A DNA stretch of 64,000 bases from VBWE01 sp943372645 (GTDB taxonomy: Bacteria > Bacteroidota > Bacteroidia > Palsa-965). The stretch covers positions 92,829-156,828 of the forward strand of contig CALRZN010000011.1 in the NCBI GenBank assembly GCA_943372645.1, given 5' to 3'. The notes below the pieces were generated by a model. That model did no database searches, was not told where the DNA came from, and was given only the letters and a program-made list of their open reading frames with translations. Of this stretch, positions 49,885-59,005 are shown in pieces. The translations under genes were made by a program, and so were the position numbers. Each line of letters begins with the position of its first letter. Position 1 is the stretch's first letter.

Positions 49885-52344
49885 ATGATTTTAAAAACAC
49901 GTCTGCTGCCTGTTCTCTTCGCAATGGTAAGCTTGTCCGGCAAACTGCTGGGGCAGGCTGAACCTGTGCCGGGGAACTATAAGGATAACTTCACGCAGGG
50001 CAATTTCCTGATGCTGGAAGAAAACTATCCGATGGCGCTGCGTTTTTTCCAGGAAGCTTACCGCACCGATTCGTCATCGGCCAACGTCAACTTTAAAGTG
50101 GGCGTTTGCCTGCTCAAATCCGTTTCGGAAAAGAAAAGTGCAATTACTTACCTGCGCCGTGCCGCCAAAGACGTAACCAAAAATTACGACGAGTTTGAGC
50201 CGCGTATTAAAAAAGCTCCGGAATCGGCGTTTTATTACCTCGCACAGGCGTACCACCTCAACAGCAAATTTGATTCGGCGCAGTCGTTATTCGAATCATA
50301 CAAAACGTTACTCAGCGCAAAAAATCCGGAACTGCTGCAGGATGTGAACCACCGCATTGACATGTGTAAGAATGCGAAAGAATACACCTCTTCGCCGCTG
50401 AAGCTCAAAATCACCAACATGGGCGACAGCATCAACGGCACCTTCCCGGATTACAGTGTGGTGCTTTCGCTCGATGAAAACATCATGTATTTCACTTCGC
50501 GCCGCTACGGCGAACGGGGCATTGACGGGCTTTATCCCGAAGACATTTATGTGTCGTACCGCAAACTGGACAACACCTGGACCACGGCCGTTCCGCTGAA
50601 CGGGGTGAACAGCGAAAGCAACGAGGCCACCATTTCGCTTTCTACAGACGGGCAGACGCTGTTTATTTACAAGGATGATAACGGCGGCGATATTTATTAC
50701 AGCACGCAGGATTTTAAAGGCAACTGGAGTTATCCGCAGCCGCTGGAAGACGAATACAAAGACATCAACACACGCAACTGGGAAACACACGCCTGTCTTT
50801 CTGCCGACGGCAACACACTTTATTTTGTGAGTAACCGCAAAGGCGGCTACGGCGGACGTGATATTTACCGCAGCGTAAAACTTCCAAACGGCAAATGGAG
50901 CCGCGCACTCAACCTCGGGCCGAATATCAACACGCCGTTTGATGAAGACGCGCCGTTTATTCACCCGGATAAAACCACGCTTTTCTTTTCATCGAGCGGA
51001 CACAAGTCCATGGGCGGCTTTGATATCTTCTTCACCGCGCAAAATGATTCCGGAACCTGGGCGCCGCCCATCAACATGGGATTCCCGATCAACACACCGG
51101 ATGACGATGTATTTTACATGACTTCTGCCGATGGCAAACGCGCTTACTTTTCATCGGTGCGCGAAGGTTCATTCGGTGATAAAGACATCTACCTGGCCGA
51201 ACTCGAAAAACCGACCATTGATCCGCCCCTTACGCTGCTCAAAGGCCGCATTTTTAATGCTGACGGAAGTCCGCTCACGCAGGAGGTACAGATTATTGTT
51301 TACAACAACGAAACCGGTGAGCAGTTGGGCATTTACCGCCCCAACCCGCGTACCGGCAGCTTCGCGGTAATTCTTCCGCCGGGCGGCACGTACCGCCTGA
51401 GTTATATTGTAAACGGAACCGAATACTATTCGGAAATAATTACCGTGCCGTACGATTCGGATTACCAGACGTATGAGCAGGCGTTTAACATCAACGACCT
51501 GATGCTGGGCAAACTGAAACCGGTACAGGCCGACACTGCCAAACCGCTGCCGCCCGCCAAGGTGGATTTTATCAACCTCGATGGTGTGATCACTTCGATT
51601 GATGTACCGCTGCAGCCGCTCACCAACCCGATCAAGGTAACGCTGAAAGACGACAAGGCAAAAGTGATTGCAGAACAGACCACGACCAACGGCAAATTTG
51701 CATTCAAACACATTGATGCGAAGAAAAACTACCTCATCCTCGTGGATGAATTTAATGATGTGGCTGCCCGTTTCGAAAGTATAAACATCGTGAATGAAGC
51801 AGACAAAAGCGTGGTAAAAAATGAAAAGCAGGCCAGCAAAACGGATGATAAATTCAAGATCACCGAAACCGGCAAAGTTGTTACGCTGCGCCTGAAAGTG
51901 CCGGTACCCGAACCTATCGTGATTCCGAAAAACCAGATGGATTCGCTGAAGGAAACGCTGACCACGGTGAAGGACCTGGACTTCAAAATGTATTTCAAAT
52001 ACAACGTCAGTGAAATTGATCCGGATGACGGAGACTTCCGTGCGTTTGTGGATTCGCTGGTTTCGGTGATACGCAAAAACGGTTCGGTAAAACTGACGCT
52101 GCTGGCCGCCGCATCGCAGGTGCCTACGCGCAAGTTTGCCACCAACAAAGACCTTTCGATTGACCGTGCCGAAAAATGCAAACAGCGCGTAATGAAATCG
52201 CTGAAAGAAGCCGGCATTTCCGAAGACAAGGTGACCTGGATCAAAGTAAATGCGTACGTGCTCGGCCCCACGTACCACGGCGACTTCCTCACGAAGAAAA
52301 AGGTGTACGAAAAATACCAGTATGTGAAAATACGCGGGTATTAA
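49885..52344 (+). CDS. PorE-like protein: TPR, PD40 propeller, regulatory fold, OmpA-like C-terminus
   Basis: The 819-residue exported protein has a signal peptide (about 1-24), TPR repeats (about 30-170), and a six-bladed PD40-type propeller (about 185-450) with blades such as LSADGNTLYFVSNRKGGYGGRDIY and HPDKTTLFFSSSGHKSMGGFDIF. Two carboxypeptidase-regulatory-like sandwiches follow (about 455-540 and 555-690). The C-terminal 120 residues (FKMYFKYNVSEIDPDDGDF, LLAAASQVPTRKFATNKDLSIDRAEKCKQRV) resemble a diverged OmpA peptidoglycan-binding domain. This is the order of domains in T9SS PorE, which links the secretion machine to the cell wall. It could be PorE or a paralog. Confidence 0.88.
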   Translation: MILKTRLLPVLFAMVSLSGKLLGQAEPVPGNYKDNFTQGNFLMLEENYPMALRFFQEAYRTDSSSANVNFKVGVCLLKSVSEKKSAITYLRRAAKDVTKNYDEFEPRIKKAPESAFYYLAQAYHLNSKFDSAQSLFESYKTLLSAKNPELLQDVNHRIDMCKNAKEYTSSPLKLKITNMGDSINGTFPDYSVVLSLDENIMYFTSRRYGERGIDGLYPEDIYVSYRKLDNTWTTAVPLNGVNSESNEATISLSTDGQTLFIYKDDNGGDIYYSTQDFKGNWSYPQPLEDEYKDINTRNWETHACLSADGNTLYFVSNRKGGYGGRDIYRSVKLPNGKWSRALNLGPNINTPFDEDAPFIHPDKTTLFFSSSGHKSMGGFDIFFTAQNDSGTWAPPINMGFPINTPDDDVFYMTSADGKRAYFSSVREGSFGDKDIYLAELEKPTIDPPLTLLKGRIFNADGSPLTQEVQIIVYNNETGEQLGIYRPNPRTGSFAVILPPGGTYRLSYIVNGTEYYSEIITVPYDSDYQTYEQAFNINDLMLGKLKPVQADTAKPLPPAKVDFINLDGVITSIDVPLQPLTNPIKVTLKDDKAKVIAEQTTTNGKFAFKHIDAKKNYLILVDEFNDVAARFESINIVNEADKSVVKNEKQASKTDDKFKITETGKVVTLRLKVPVPEPIVIPKNQMDSLKETLTTVKDLDFKMYFKYNVSEIDPDDGDFRAFVDSLVSVIRKNGSVKLTLLAAASQVPTRKFATNKDLSIDRAEKCKQRVMKSLKEAGISEDKVTWIKVNAYVLGPTYHGDFLTKKKVYEKYQYVKIRGY

Positions 52345-52363
52345 CAACCAGTACTGTCAAGTG

Positions 52364-52402
52364 AAAAGCGGCTGTTTCCTGGAGGAGGCAGCCGCTTTTT
52401 TT
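52364..52402 (+). terminator. Terminator of the first PorE-like gene
   Basis: Stem AAAGCGGCTG/CAGCCGCTTT with a 14-nt loop and T run. Confidence 0.85.
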
Positions 52403-52547
52403 ATGACCTGGTGGAGTGCAAAGGCAATATGCATGATTACGGTTCAAACGTTTTATAAAGTCACGCTGGTCATAAATGGCCAAAAAAAGGCCGGGGAACT
52501 AAAACTCCCGCGGGCAAGGTAAATTACGTTTGAGATTGGCCTGTTTT

Positions 52548-52579
52548 TTGGTTCTTTATGGTATAAATATGTAACTTTG
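52548..52579 (+). promoter_or_regulatory. Promoter of the second PorE-like gene
   Basis: TTG (52548-52550), 21 bp, then TAACTTTG (52572-52579), a perfect TAnnTTTG. It overlaps a possible TTG start at 52577, so the real start must lie further on. Confidence 0.65.
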
Positions 52580-52594
52580 ATTTTTACCCATGCT

Positions 52595-54175
52595 GTGAGA
52601 AAGTACGTGCGCCAAACCAATACATCCCTGTTTCTCCCGTTACTGTTCACCGCGCTGGTGATGTGTTCCGGTCTGCTGTTGCATGCGCAACCGCAGAAAC
52701 CGGAGATGGATCCCGCCGAGGCGGCAGAACACTGGAAGCATAAGAACTACCCGATGGCCATGGCGGCCTACAAGGTGCTTTATTCCAAAGATTCCAAAAA
52801 CGTAGATTACAACTACCGCCTTGCCGTGTGTTACCTGAGCACGAACGTGAACAAAAAAGAAGCGGTGAAATACCTGGAGTTTGTAACCAAACAACCGAAA
52901 CAGGAAAACGATTCGTGGTTTTACCTCGGCGAGGCTTACCGCCATGCCGGCAGATTTGATGATGCCATTAAAGCTTACGAAACCGCCAAAACAAAACAAA
53001 CCGGCAAAGAAGATGTAACTGCTGCCGAACTGGCCATCGGCTGGTGCAACAACGCAAAGGCGCTGATGAAACGGCCACTGGAAGTTACGTTTGAAAACCT
53101 GGGCAAAGACATTAACAGCGAGTATGCCGATTACTACCCGTTTGTTACCTCCGACGAACAGACGCTCGTGTTCACATCCCGCCGCAAAGGCAATATCGGT
53201 GCGGCGCAGGTGGAAGTGGATGGGTATTATTCCAGCGACATTTACCGCGCCGCTTCAATGAACGGGGCCTGGCAGAAAGCCAAAAACGCCGGTCCGACCG
53301 TGAACGGCAATTACGATGAACAGTGTGTTGGCCTTTCGTGCGACGGGGCCTGGATGACGGTGTATATTGACAACATTGACAACGCCGGCGACATTTACCA
53401 TTCACAATACAACCGCTCGTTTGCAAAACCGGCAAAGCTGAACGACAATGTTAACAAGGGTTTTGAAACCTCCGGTGCGTTATCGCCCGACGGCAACATC
53501 ATCTTTTTTGCCAGCAAACGCGAAGGCGGACAGGGCGGCCTCGATCTGTGGATGTCGCGCAAACTGCCGAACGGACAATGGGCACTGGCGCAGAACTTAG
53601 ACATGCTGAATACGCCGTACAACGAAGATTTTCCGTTTATGGCACCCGATGGCAAAACATTTTATTTTGCTTCGCAGGGGCACAACAGCATGGGCGGTTA
53701 CGATATTTTTACGTCTACCTGGAATGAAGAAGAAAACACCTGGTCGCCACCGAAAAACTTAGGCTACCCGATAAATACAACAGCAGATAACCGTACCATT
53801 TCGTTTACCGAAAACAACCGCATTGCTTATGTTTCGGCCTACCGCGAAGGCGGCGCAGGCGATCTCGACATCTGGCGTGTGATTTTTAACGATGTGCAGC
53901 AGGAAAGTTACACACTGGTAACCGGGCAGGTGCTTACGCCCGATTCCACCACGAACCTGGATGCGATTATTACCGTTACCAATTCAAAAACGCAGCAGGA
54001 TATGGGCACCTACAAACCGGTTCCTGCAAACGGCAAGTTTGTGCTGGCCCTGCCGCCCGGCAAATACGTGATTAACGTGGAAGCGGCCGGTTACAAAACG
54101 CTTATTGATAATGTGCTGGTGTTTGACATTGCCGCCATCCCGGAAATAAAAAAGAACCTGATCCTTACAAAATGA
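52595..54175 (+). CDS. PorE-like paralog without the OmpA-like domain
   Basis: The 526-residue exported protein starts at GTG 52595, which gives a good signal peptide (MRKYVRQTNTSLFLPLLF..GLLLHAQ); the TTG at 52577 lies inside the promoter. TPR repeats cover about 45-140, and a PD40-type propeller about 155-430 has ISFTENNRIAYVSAYREGGAGDLDIW and FMAPDGKTFYFASQGHNSMGGYDIF. One carboxypeptidase-regulatory-like sandwich ends the protein (about 440-526). Compared with the upstream gene it lacks the C-terminal OmpA-like region. It probably acts in the same envelope assembly. Its stop overlaps the DUF4159 start. Confidence 0.88.
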   Translation: MRKYVRQTNTSLFLPLLFTALVMCSGLLLHAQPQKPEMDPAEAAEHWKHKNYPMAMAAYKVLYSKDSKNVDYNYRLAVCYLSTNVNKKEAVKYLEFVTKQPKQENDSWFYLGEAYRHAGRFDDAIKAYETAKTKQTGKEDVTAAELAIGWCNNAKALMKRPLEVTFENLGKDINSEYADYYPFVTSDEQTLVFTSRRKGNIGAAQVEVDGYYSSDIYRAASMNGAWQKAKNAGPTVNGNYDEQCVGLSCDGAWMTVYIDNIDNAGDIYHSQYNRSFAKPAKLNDNVNKGFETSGALSPDGNIIFFASKREGGQGGLDLWMSRKLPNGQWALAQNLDMLNTPYNEDFPFMAPDGKTFYFASQGHNSMGGYDIFTSTWNEEENTWSPPKNLGYPINTTADNRTISFTENNRIAYVSAYREGGAGDLDIWRVIFNDVQQESYTLVTGQVLTPDSTTNLDAIITVTNSKTQQDMGTYKPVPANGKFVLALPPGKYVINVEAAGYKTLIDNVLVFDIAAIPEIKKNLILTK

Positions 54176-54903
54176 CCCCGAAGCGCAACCTGTTCCGCAA
54201 TCCATTAAAACGGTTTTCTGTTTTTGCAGCGCTGCTGGTTGTGCTGCTTTCGGGCAGTTCGTTCCGTGCCCCGGCTCCTGCTCCATCTTACCAGTTCGGC
54301 CTGCTGAAATACAACGGCGGCGGCGACTGGTACGCCAACCTGGAAACATCGTTGCCCAACCTCATTAAATATTGCAACGACAAGCTGAACATGCACATCA
54401 GCCCGGAACAGGCCGTGGTAGAGTCAGGCAGCCCGGATATTTACAATTACCCGTTTATTCACATGACCGGGCACGGCAACGTTATTTTTTCAGCAGCCGA
54501 GGCCGACAACCTGCGCAACTACCTGATTGGTGGCGGGTTTCTGCATATTTCGGACAACTATGGCATGGACAAGTTTCTCCGTCCCCAGCTGAAAAAAATC
54601 TTCCCGGAACTGGAACTGGTGGAGCTGCCGCACAGCCACCCCATTTACCACCAGGCGTTTGAATTTCCGCAGGGCCTGCCCAAGGTACACGAACACGACA
54701 GCAAAGCCCCGCAGGGGTTCGGACTGATTTACCAGGGGCGGCTGGTGGTGTTTTACGATTTTGAATGTGATCTCGGCGATGGCTGGGAAAGCCCCGAAGT
54801 ACATCACGATTCACCCGAAGCCCGCGAAAAGGCGCTGCGCATGGGTGCAAACATCGTTTCCTACGTGCTCCTCGGCGGCGAATCGAAGCATAAAAAGCCC
54901 TAA
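54172..54903 (+). CDS. DUF4159 family exported protein
   Basis: The 243-residue protein has an N-terminal hydrophobic signal (FAALLVVLLSGSSFRA). The DUF4159 core follows: FGLLKYNGGGDWYANLETSLPNLIKYCN, then YPFIHMTGHGNVIFSAAEADNLRNYLIGGGFLHISDNYG, FPELELVELPHSHPIYHQAF, RLVVFYDFECDLGDGW and a final REKALRMGANIVSYVL. The family resembles class I glutamine amidotransferase-like folds and is tied to envelope proteins in Bacteroidota; no activity is known. It starts by overlapping the previous stop (ATGA) and so is coupled to it. Confidence 0.88.
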   Translation: MTPKRNLFRNPLKRFSVFAALLVVLLSGSSFRAPAPAPSYQFGLLKYNGGGDWYANLETSLPNLIKYCNDKLNMHISPEQAVVESGSPDIYNYPFIHMTGHGNVIFSAAEADNLRNYLIGGGFLHISDNYGMDKFLRPQLKKIFPELELVELPHSHPIYHQAFEFPQGLPKVHEHDSKAPQGFGLIYQGRLVVFYDFECDLGDGWESPEVHHDSPEAREKALRMGANIVSYVLLGGESKHKKP

Positions 54904-55064
54904 TCAGTACGATTACAAATACGCCTGTGCGGTACCGAATGCATCATCCGGTGCATGGCCTGTAAGATGGTTCCGGCCGGATCGGCATGTATATCCGGAA
55001 AACCCAATTTCAGCCGACGAACGCCCGCCCGTTTCGACGAATAACTATTTTTCTTCGACATAGA

Positions 55065-55094
55065 TTGCTTTTTCAAAAATAAAACGTACCTTTG
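55065..55094 (+). promoter_or_regulatory. Promoter of the small lipoprotein gene
   Basis: TTG (55065-55067), 19 bp, then TACCTTTG (55087-55094), a perfect TAnnTTTG, 25 nt before the ATG. Confidence 0.7.
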
Positions 55095-55119
55095 CACCCG
55101 CAATTAGAAAAACAGGTAC

Positions 55120-55518
55120 ATGAAACGCATTTTCGCAGCAACGCTTTTTTTTACAGTAACCGCCGGTTTTACCGCATGTTCAAAGGAAGAACTGCCGGCC
55201 CCGGCAACGACCACTACGGTTCCGGCCACGGCCATCCAGGTGGAGTATAAGGTCCGCGGATTCAGCGGCAACCTCAGCATCGAATACATCAAAGCCGGTG
55301 CGAATGGCATGCCGGTTACCGTAAAAGAAACCAGCAACCGCAACGAAATTAACGTGCCGTTCAGCTGGACCAGCGGCAGCTACCTGTTTGTAAAAGCATC
55401 GAACACCGTTCCGTCGCACGACGAAGTGGTTGTTGAACTGTACGTTAACGGCGAGCTGAAAAAATCAGCCAGCGCCAACAATCCCGGCGCATCTGCAATC
55501 GCAGAAGGCCGCTGGTAA
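55120..55518 (+). CDS. Small lipoprotein of unknown function
   Basis: The 132-residue protein starts MKRIFAATLFFTVTAGFTAC with a lipobox Cys at residue 20, then a Thr/Pro-rich linker and one beta-sandwich-like domain (IQVEYKVRGFSGNLSIEYIKAG ... VVVELYVNGELKKSA). The domain composition suggests a small Ig-like or MmpS-like fold, but I recognise no family. It has its own promoter and is followed by a structured intergenic region. Confidence 0.75.
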   Translation: MKRIFAATLFFTVTAGFTACSKEELPAPATTTTVPATAIQVEYKVRGFSGNLSIEYIKAGANGMPVTVKETSNRNEINVPFSWTSGSYLFVKASNTVPSHDEVVVELYVNGELKKSASANNPGASAIAEGRW

Positions 55519-55561
55519 ATAATTGCCAGGCGATCTGGGTTCTTTAAAAAGTAACTGGAAT

Positions 55562-55665
55562 AAGTTGGCAGCGGCCTTCGGCAGTGGCAGTCGCGTTTCT
55601 GTAAGGAACAGCCTCTTTTTCTGAAAATTACACTGACTGCCACTGCCGCCTGCAGCTGCCGACTT
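55562..55665. repeat. Long imperfect inverted repeat of GGCAGT-type units
   Basis: The outer arms AAGTTGGCAGC (55562-55572) and GCTGCCGACTT (55655-55665) differ at one position. The inner arms GGCAGTGGCAGTC (55580-55592) and GACTGCCACTGCC (55635-55647) are exact. The element fills most of the 335-bp gene-free stretch before the DUF4294 gene; the rest holds no gene. It resembles the element at 58126-58231. Confidence 0.65.
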
Positions 55666-55793
55666 GAAGTAGGATTTGTATACCGAAAACCAGGTCTTGT
55701 TTGCAGATTGTTTATTAAACATTGTTTCCACCAGAATGAACGGGTAAGGCAATACGGGGCCAAATCCGTTCGCGATTTCCCGCAAGGGCACAT

Positions 55794-55831
55794 AAAAAAA
55801 GGCTGTTCTATTGGTTTGGAACAGCCTTTTT
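55794..55831 (-). terminator. Terminator of the DUF4294 gene (bidirectional)
   Basis: Stem AAAGGCTGTTC/GAACAGCCTTT, 10-nt loop, T run on both strands. Confidence 0.85.
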
Positions 55832-55853
55832 CTCATTTATAAGCTTTAGCGGA

Positions 55854-56489
55854 TTATATAACCCCGAGGTCAATCAGGTTTACTACGTGTTCGATGGTGC
55901 GGTCGTCGCCCTGTGCATCGTAGTCGTCTTTCAGGTTGCCCCCGAAAATACGGGCTACCCCCTGCCACATTACAGCGGAGAAGTTACCGCGGTAGGTTTT
56001 TACGAGGTCGTAGGTGGTCCGTTTTGTTTCGCGGTCGATGAGTTTGCAGAGGATGCGGCCCTGGCTGCGGGTCATGTTGCGCATGTCTTTCTCAAACTGG
56101 TCAATCAGTTCTTTCTCGGCTTTGGCCGCAAACTTTTTCTTTTCGGCTTCGCCTTTGATGTTGGCCAGCTGGTTATCATACTCCTGCAGTTTGGCTTTCG
56201 CCAGCAGGGCGTACGGATATGCTTTTTTAACGTCGCGCTTCAGTTTGTCGTATTTCGCCTTGTCTTTCGCATTTTTAAACGGAAGCTCGGCAACGATCAT
56301 GGTGGTATAATACTGGAGCATCACTGTCGTATCACCGCCGTTTGACTGGATGGTAACCATTTCTTTCGGGTATTTTTCAATATTACCGAACGTTAAAGCC
56401 TCCGCCTTTTTTTGCTCCTGGGCAAAAAGTACAGCCGGAAAAAGCATAACTCCAAACAGGACAGCGTTGATCGTTTTCATAATGCTCAT
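55854..56489 (-). CDS. DUF4294 domain-containing exported protein
   Basis: The 211-residue protein has a signal peptide (MKTINAVLFGVMLFPAVLFA) and the DUF4294 core: AKYDKLKRDVKKAYPYALLAKAKLQEYDNQLA, KAEKELIDQFEKDMRNMTRSQGRILCKLIDRETKRTTYDLVKTYRGNFSAVMWQGVARIFGGNLKDDYD. The C-terminus TIEHVVNLIDLGVI is unconserved. No function is known; members are found in the Bacteroidota periplasm. The start may be ATG 56489 or 56480. It is transcribed alone and ends at a terminator. Confidence 0.88.
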   Translation of the reverse strand: MSIMKTINAVLFGVMLFPAVLFAQEQKKAEALTFGNIEKYPKEMVTIQSNGGDTTVMLQYYTTMIVAELPFKNAKDKAKYDKLKRDVKKAYPYALLAKAKLQEYDNQLANIKGEAEKKKFAAKAEKELIDQFEKDMRNMTRSQGRILCKLIDRETKRTTYDLVKTYRGNFSAVMWQGVARIFGGNLKDDYDAQGDDRTIEHVVNLIDLGVI

Positions 56490-56587
56490 GACACATTCAA
56501 ATGGTGTGCCACGCGTTTATTTGTACCGGTATAACGCACCAGGTAACCCCTAAGTTATAACATTTTCTGTAAAAGATGTTAACAGTG

Positions 56588-58075
56588 CTAAACCCGGTTG
56601 CGCTTCCAATTCGATACAGATTCCGCAACAGGCTCTTTTTCATTACCTTGCGATCCTCCACTTAAACCCGAAAAATAAGCAGCAGCCACCATCGCTGCAA
56701 CCTCGGCTTCGGCCTCGATATGCACTGTTAATAACTCCGGTTGAAAATGATTTTTCACAAAATGGGTATCGAAGTTGCCTGACACAAACGCCTCGTGCCG
56801 GAGCACAAAACTGCAGAACCCGAGGGTGGTGGCCACGCCGGTAATGTGGTATTCCGATATCGCACGCAGCATGCGGTTGATGGCCTCTTCACGGGTTTTG
56901 GCGTGAACCACCAGTTTGGCAATCATCGGATCGTAATAAATCGGGATGTCCATGCCTTCCTCAAAACCATCGTCCACGCGGATACCGGTCCCCTGCGGGC
57001 GGCGGTAGGTGGTGAGGCGGCCGATATCGGGCAGAAAGTTGTTCATCGGGTCTTCGGCGTACACGCGCACTTCAATGGCATGGCCGTTTATTTTCAGCTC
57101 GTCCTGGGTAAACGACAGTTTTTCGCCGCGCGCCACCTGGATCTGTTCTTTTACAAGGTCAACGCCGGTGATCATTTCCGTTACCGGGTGTTCCACCTGC
57201 AGGCGCGTATTCATTTCAAGGAAGTAAAAACTCCGGTTTTCATCGAGCAGGAATTCCACCGTTCCGGCGCCGGAGTAGTTGCAGGCGCGGGCCACGTTTA
57301 CGGCACATTCGCCCATGGCTTTGCGGATTTCGGGGGTGAGTACGCTCGACGGCGCTTCCTCGATTACTTTCTGGTGGCGGCGCTGGATGGAGCATTCGCG
57401 CTCGAACAGGTACACGATGTTGCCGTGGTTATCGGCCATCACCTGGATTTCGATGTGGCGCGGGCCGGTAACGTATTTTTCAATAAACACCGAACCGTCG
57501 CCGAACGCCGAGGTGGCTTCGCTCACGGCCAGTTTCATCTGTTCTTCAAATTCTTCGATCTTTTCCACGATGCGCATCCCCTTCCCGCCCCCGCCAGCAC
57601 TGGCTTTGATGAGCAAGGGGAAACCGGTGGCAAGCGCTATTTTTTTGCCTTCCGTCACATCCGAAATGGCTCCTTCCGATCCGGGAACCATCGGGATGTT
57701 ATAGGTTTTGGCCGCGGCTTTCGCCGACAGCTTGTCGCCCATAATTTCCATGGCTTCGGGCGAAGGCCCGATGAAGGTGATGCCCGCATCAGTAACGGCA
57801 CGCGCAAAATCGGCATTCTCGGAAAGGAAACCGTAGCCGGGGTGAATGCCATCCACCTTCAGTTTTCGGCACACTTCGATGATTTTTTCCCCATCGAGGT
57901 ACGATTTGCTGGAGGGCGGCGGACCGATACACACGGCCTCGTCGGCATAACGGACAAAAGGCGCATTGCGGTCGGCTTCGGAATAAACAGCCACCGTAGC
58001 AATTCCCATTTCGCGGCACGTACGCATCACACGCAGTGCAATCTCTCCCCGGTTGGCAATCAGAATCTTTTTCAT
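56588..58075 (-). CDS. accC: Biotin carboxylase subunit of an acyl-CoA carboxylase
   Basis: Biotin carboxylase uses ATP and bicarbonate to carboxylate biotin. The 495-residue protein is complete: KKILIANRGEIALRVMRTCREMGI, IHPGYGFLSENADFA, LLIKASAGGGGKGMRIV (ATP-grasp Gly loop), EFLLDENRSFYFLEMNTRLQVEHPVTEMITGVDLV (metal and catalytic residues) and AIEVRVYAEDP. The C-terminal about 45 residues are extra and low complexity. No biotin carrier or carboxyltransferase gene is adjacent, so it may serve acetyl-, propionyl- or methylcrotonyl-CoA carboxylase encoded elsewhere; the symbol is generic. Confidence 0.92.
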   Translation of the reverse strand: MKKILIANRGEIALRVMRTCREMGIATVAVYSEADRNAPFVRYADEAVCIGPPPSSKSYLDGEKIIEVCRKLKVDGIHPGYGFLSENADFARAVTDAGITFIGPSPEAMEIMGDKLSAKAAAKTYNIPMVPGSEGAISDVTEGKKIALATGFPLLIKASAGGGGKGMRIVEKIEEFEEQMKLAVSEATSAFGDGSVFIEKYVTGPRHIEIQVMADNHGNIVYLFERECSIQRRHQKVIEEAPSSVLTPEIRKAMGECAVNVARACNYSGAGTVEFLLDENRSFYFLEMNTRLQVEHPVTEMITGVDLVKEQIQVARGEKLSFTQDELKINGHAIEVRVYAEDPMNNFLPDIGRLTTYRRPQGTGIRVDDGFEEGMDIPIYYDPMIAKLVVHAKTREEAINRMLRAISEYHITGVATTLGFCSFVLRHEAFVSGNFDTHFVKNHFQPELLTVHIEAEAEVAAMVAAAYFSGLSGGSQGNEKEPVAESVSNWKRNRV

Positions 58076-58125
58076 AAAAGGTATTGGTTCTCTTTATGTG
58101 CTTTTATAGCAGACATCGTTTAATT

Positions 58126-58231
58126 CAGTTTGCAGTTGGCAGTTGGCAGTTTTTGATCGCGTTTCAAGGGAAGACGATCCTATTCCTTACAAAAATAAAA
58201 CTGCAAATTGCAAACTGCAAACTGCAAACTC
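58126..58231. repeat. Inverted arrays of TTTGCAG/TTGGCAG units
   Basis: The left arm (58126-58154) has three to four units of CAGTTTG/CAGTTGG type. The right arm (58197-58231) carries the complement (CTGCAAA units). Pairing would form a long hairpin with a 40-nt loop. It lies in the gap between accC and the glutathione peroxidase gene. Confidence 0.65.
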
Positions 58232-58289
58232 GTCTAAAAAGCTATTTTAAACAAACCGGTTTTGTAAAACGATTCATTTTATAAAACAA

Positions 58290-58853
58290 TTACTTCCCGT
58301 CAAGCCACTTGGTAATGGTTTCGCCCATCGGGCTTTCGCCGGAACCGAGGTGGCGGATGAGCTGGCCGTTTTCATCTACCATGTATTTGTTGAAGTTCCA
58401 TTTTACGTCCGACTCTTCCACGCCGTTTTCCGATTTGTGGGTGAGCCACTTGTACAGCGGGTGCTGGTTGCTGCCTTTTACGTCAATTTTTTCCATCATC
58501 TGGAAGGTAACGCCGTAGTTTTGGGTGCAGAACTGGCCGATTTCAACGGCTGTGCCCGGCTCCTGCCCGCCAAACTGGTTGCACGGGAATCCGAGAATGG
58601 CAAATTTGCCGGTTGAACCGTATTTCTCCCACAGCGCCTGCAGGTCTTTGTACTGGGGCGTGTAACCGCATTCGGAAGCGGTGTTTACGATGAGTACTTT
58701 TTTGCCTTTCAGGGTGCTGAAATCAAATGGTTTCCCGTCAAGCGTATTGGCTTTAAACGAATAGAGGTTCATAGTGGCTGTTGTTTTTTTAGTCATGGCC
58801 GTGGTACAAGCAAGTAGCAGTACGAGTGCGGCCAGCAATCCTGTTTTTTTCAT
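58290..58853 (-). CDS. Glutathione peroxidase-family thiol peroxidase (Cys type), exported
   Basis: The 187-residue protein has an N-terminal signal with lipobox-like LLLAC (C16). The GPx core starts at about 28 with NTLDGKPFDFSTLKGKKVLIVNTASECGYTPQY; the peroxidatic Cys is C62. GFPCNQFGGQEPG and the final WNFNKYMVDENGQLIRHLGSGESP complete the family. Cys replaces Sec, as in most bacteria, so thioredoxin is the likely reductant. It reduces hydroperoxides, probably in the periplasm. Confidence 0.92.
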   Translation of the reverse strand: MKKTGLLAALVLLLACTTAMTKKTTATMNLYSFKANTLDGKPFDFSTLKGKKVLIVNTASECGYTPQYKDLQALWEKYGSTGKFAILGFPCNQFGGQEPGTAVEIGQFCTQNYGVTFQMMEKIDVKGSNQHPLYKWLTHKSENGVEESDVKWNFNKYMVDENGQLIRHLGSGESPMGETITKWLDGK

Positions 58854-59005
58854 GGTTGTTGCGTTTTTCCGGCAGCGCGGAAAGTCAAAAGTCCCGCTCC
58901 TTTTTCCGGCTGCCCTGGTGCATATTCAGCGGGTGTGAAAGTACGAATTAATTTCCATGGAACGTGGTGTTTCCCGGCTCCGAAAATGGGGGAAAACCGC
59001 ACGCG

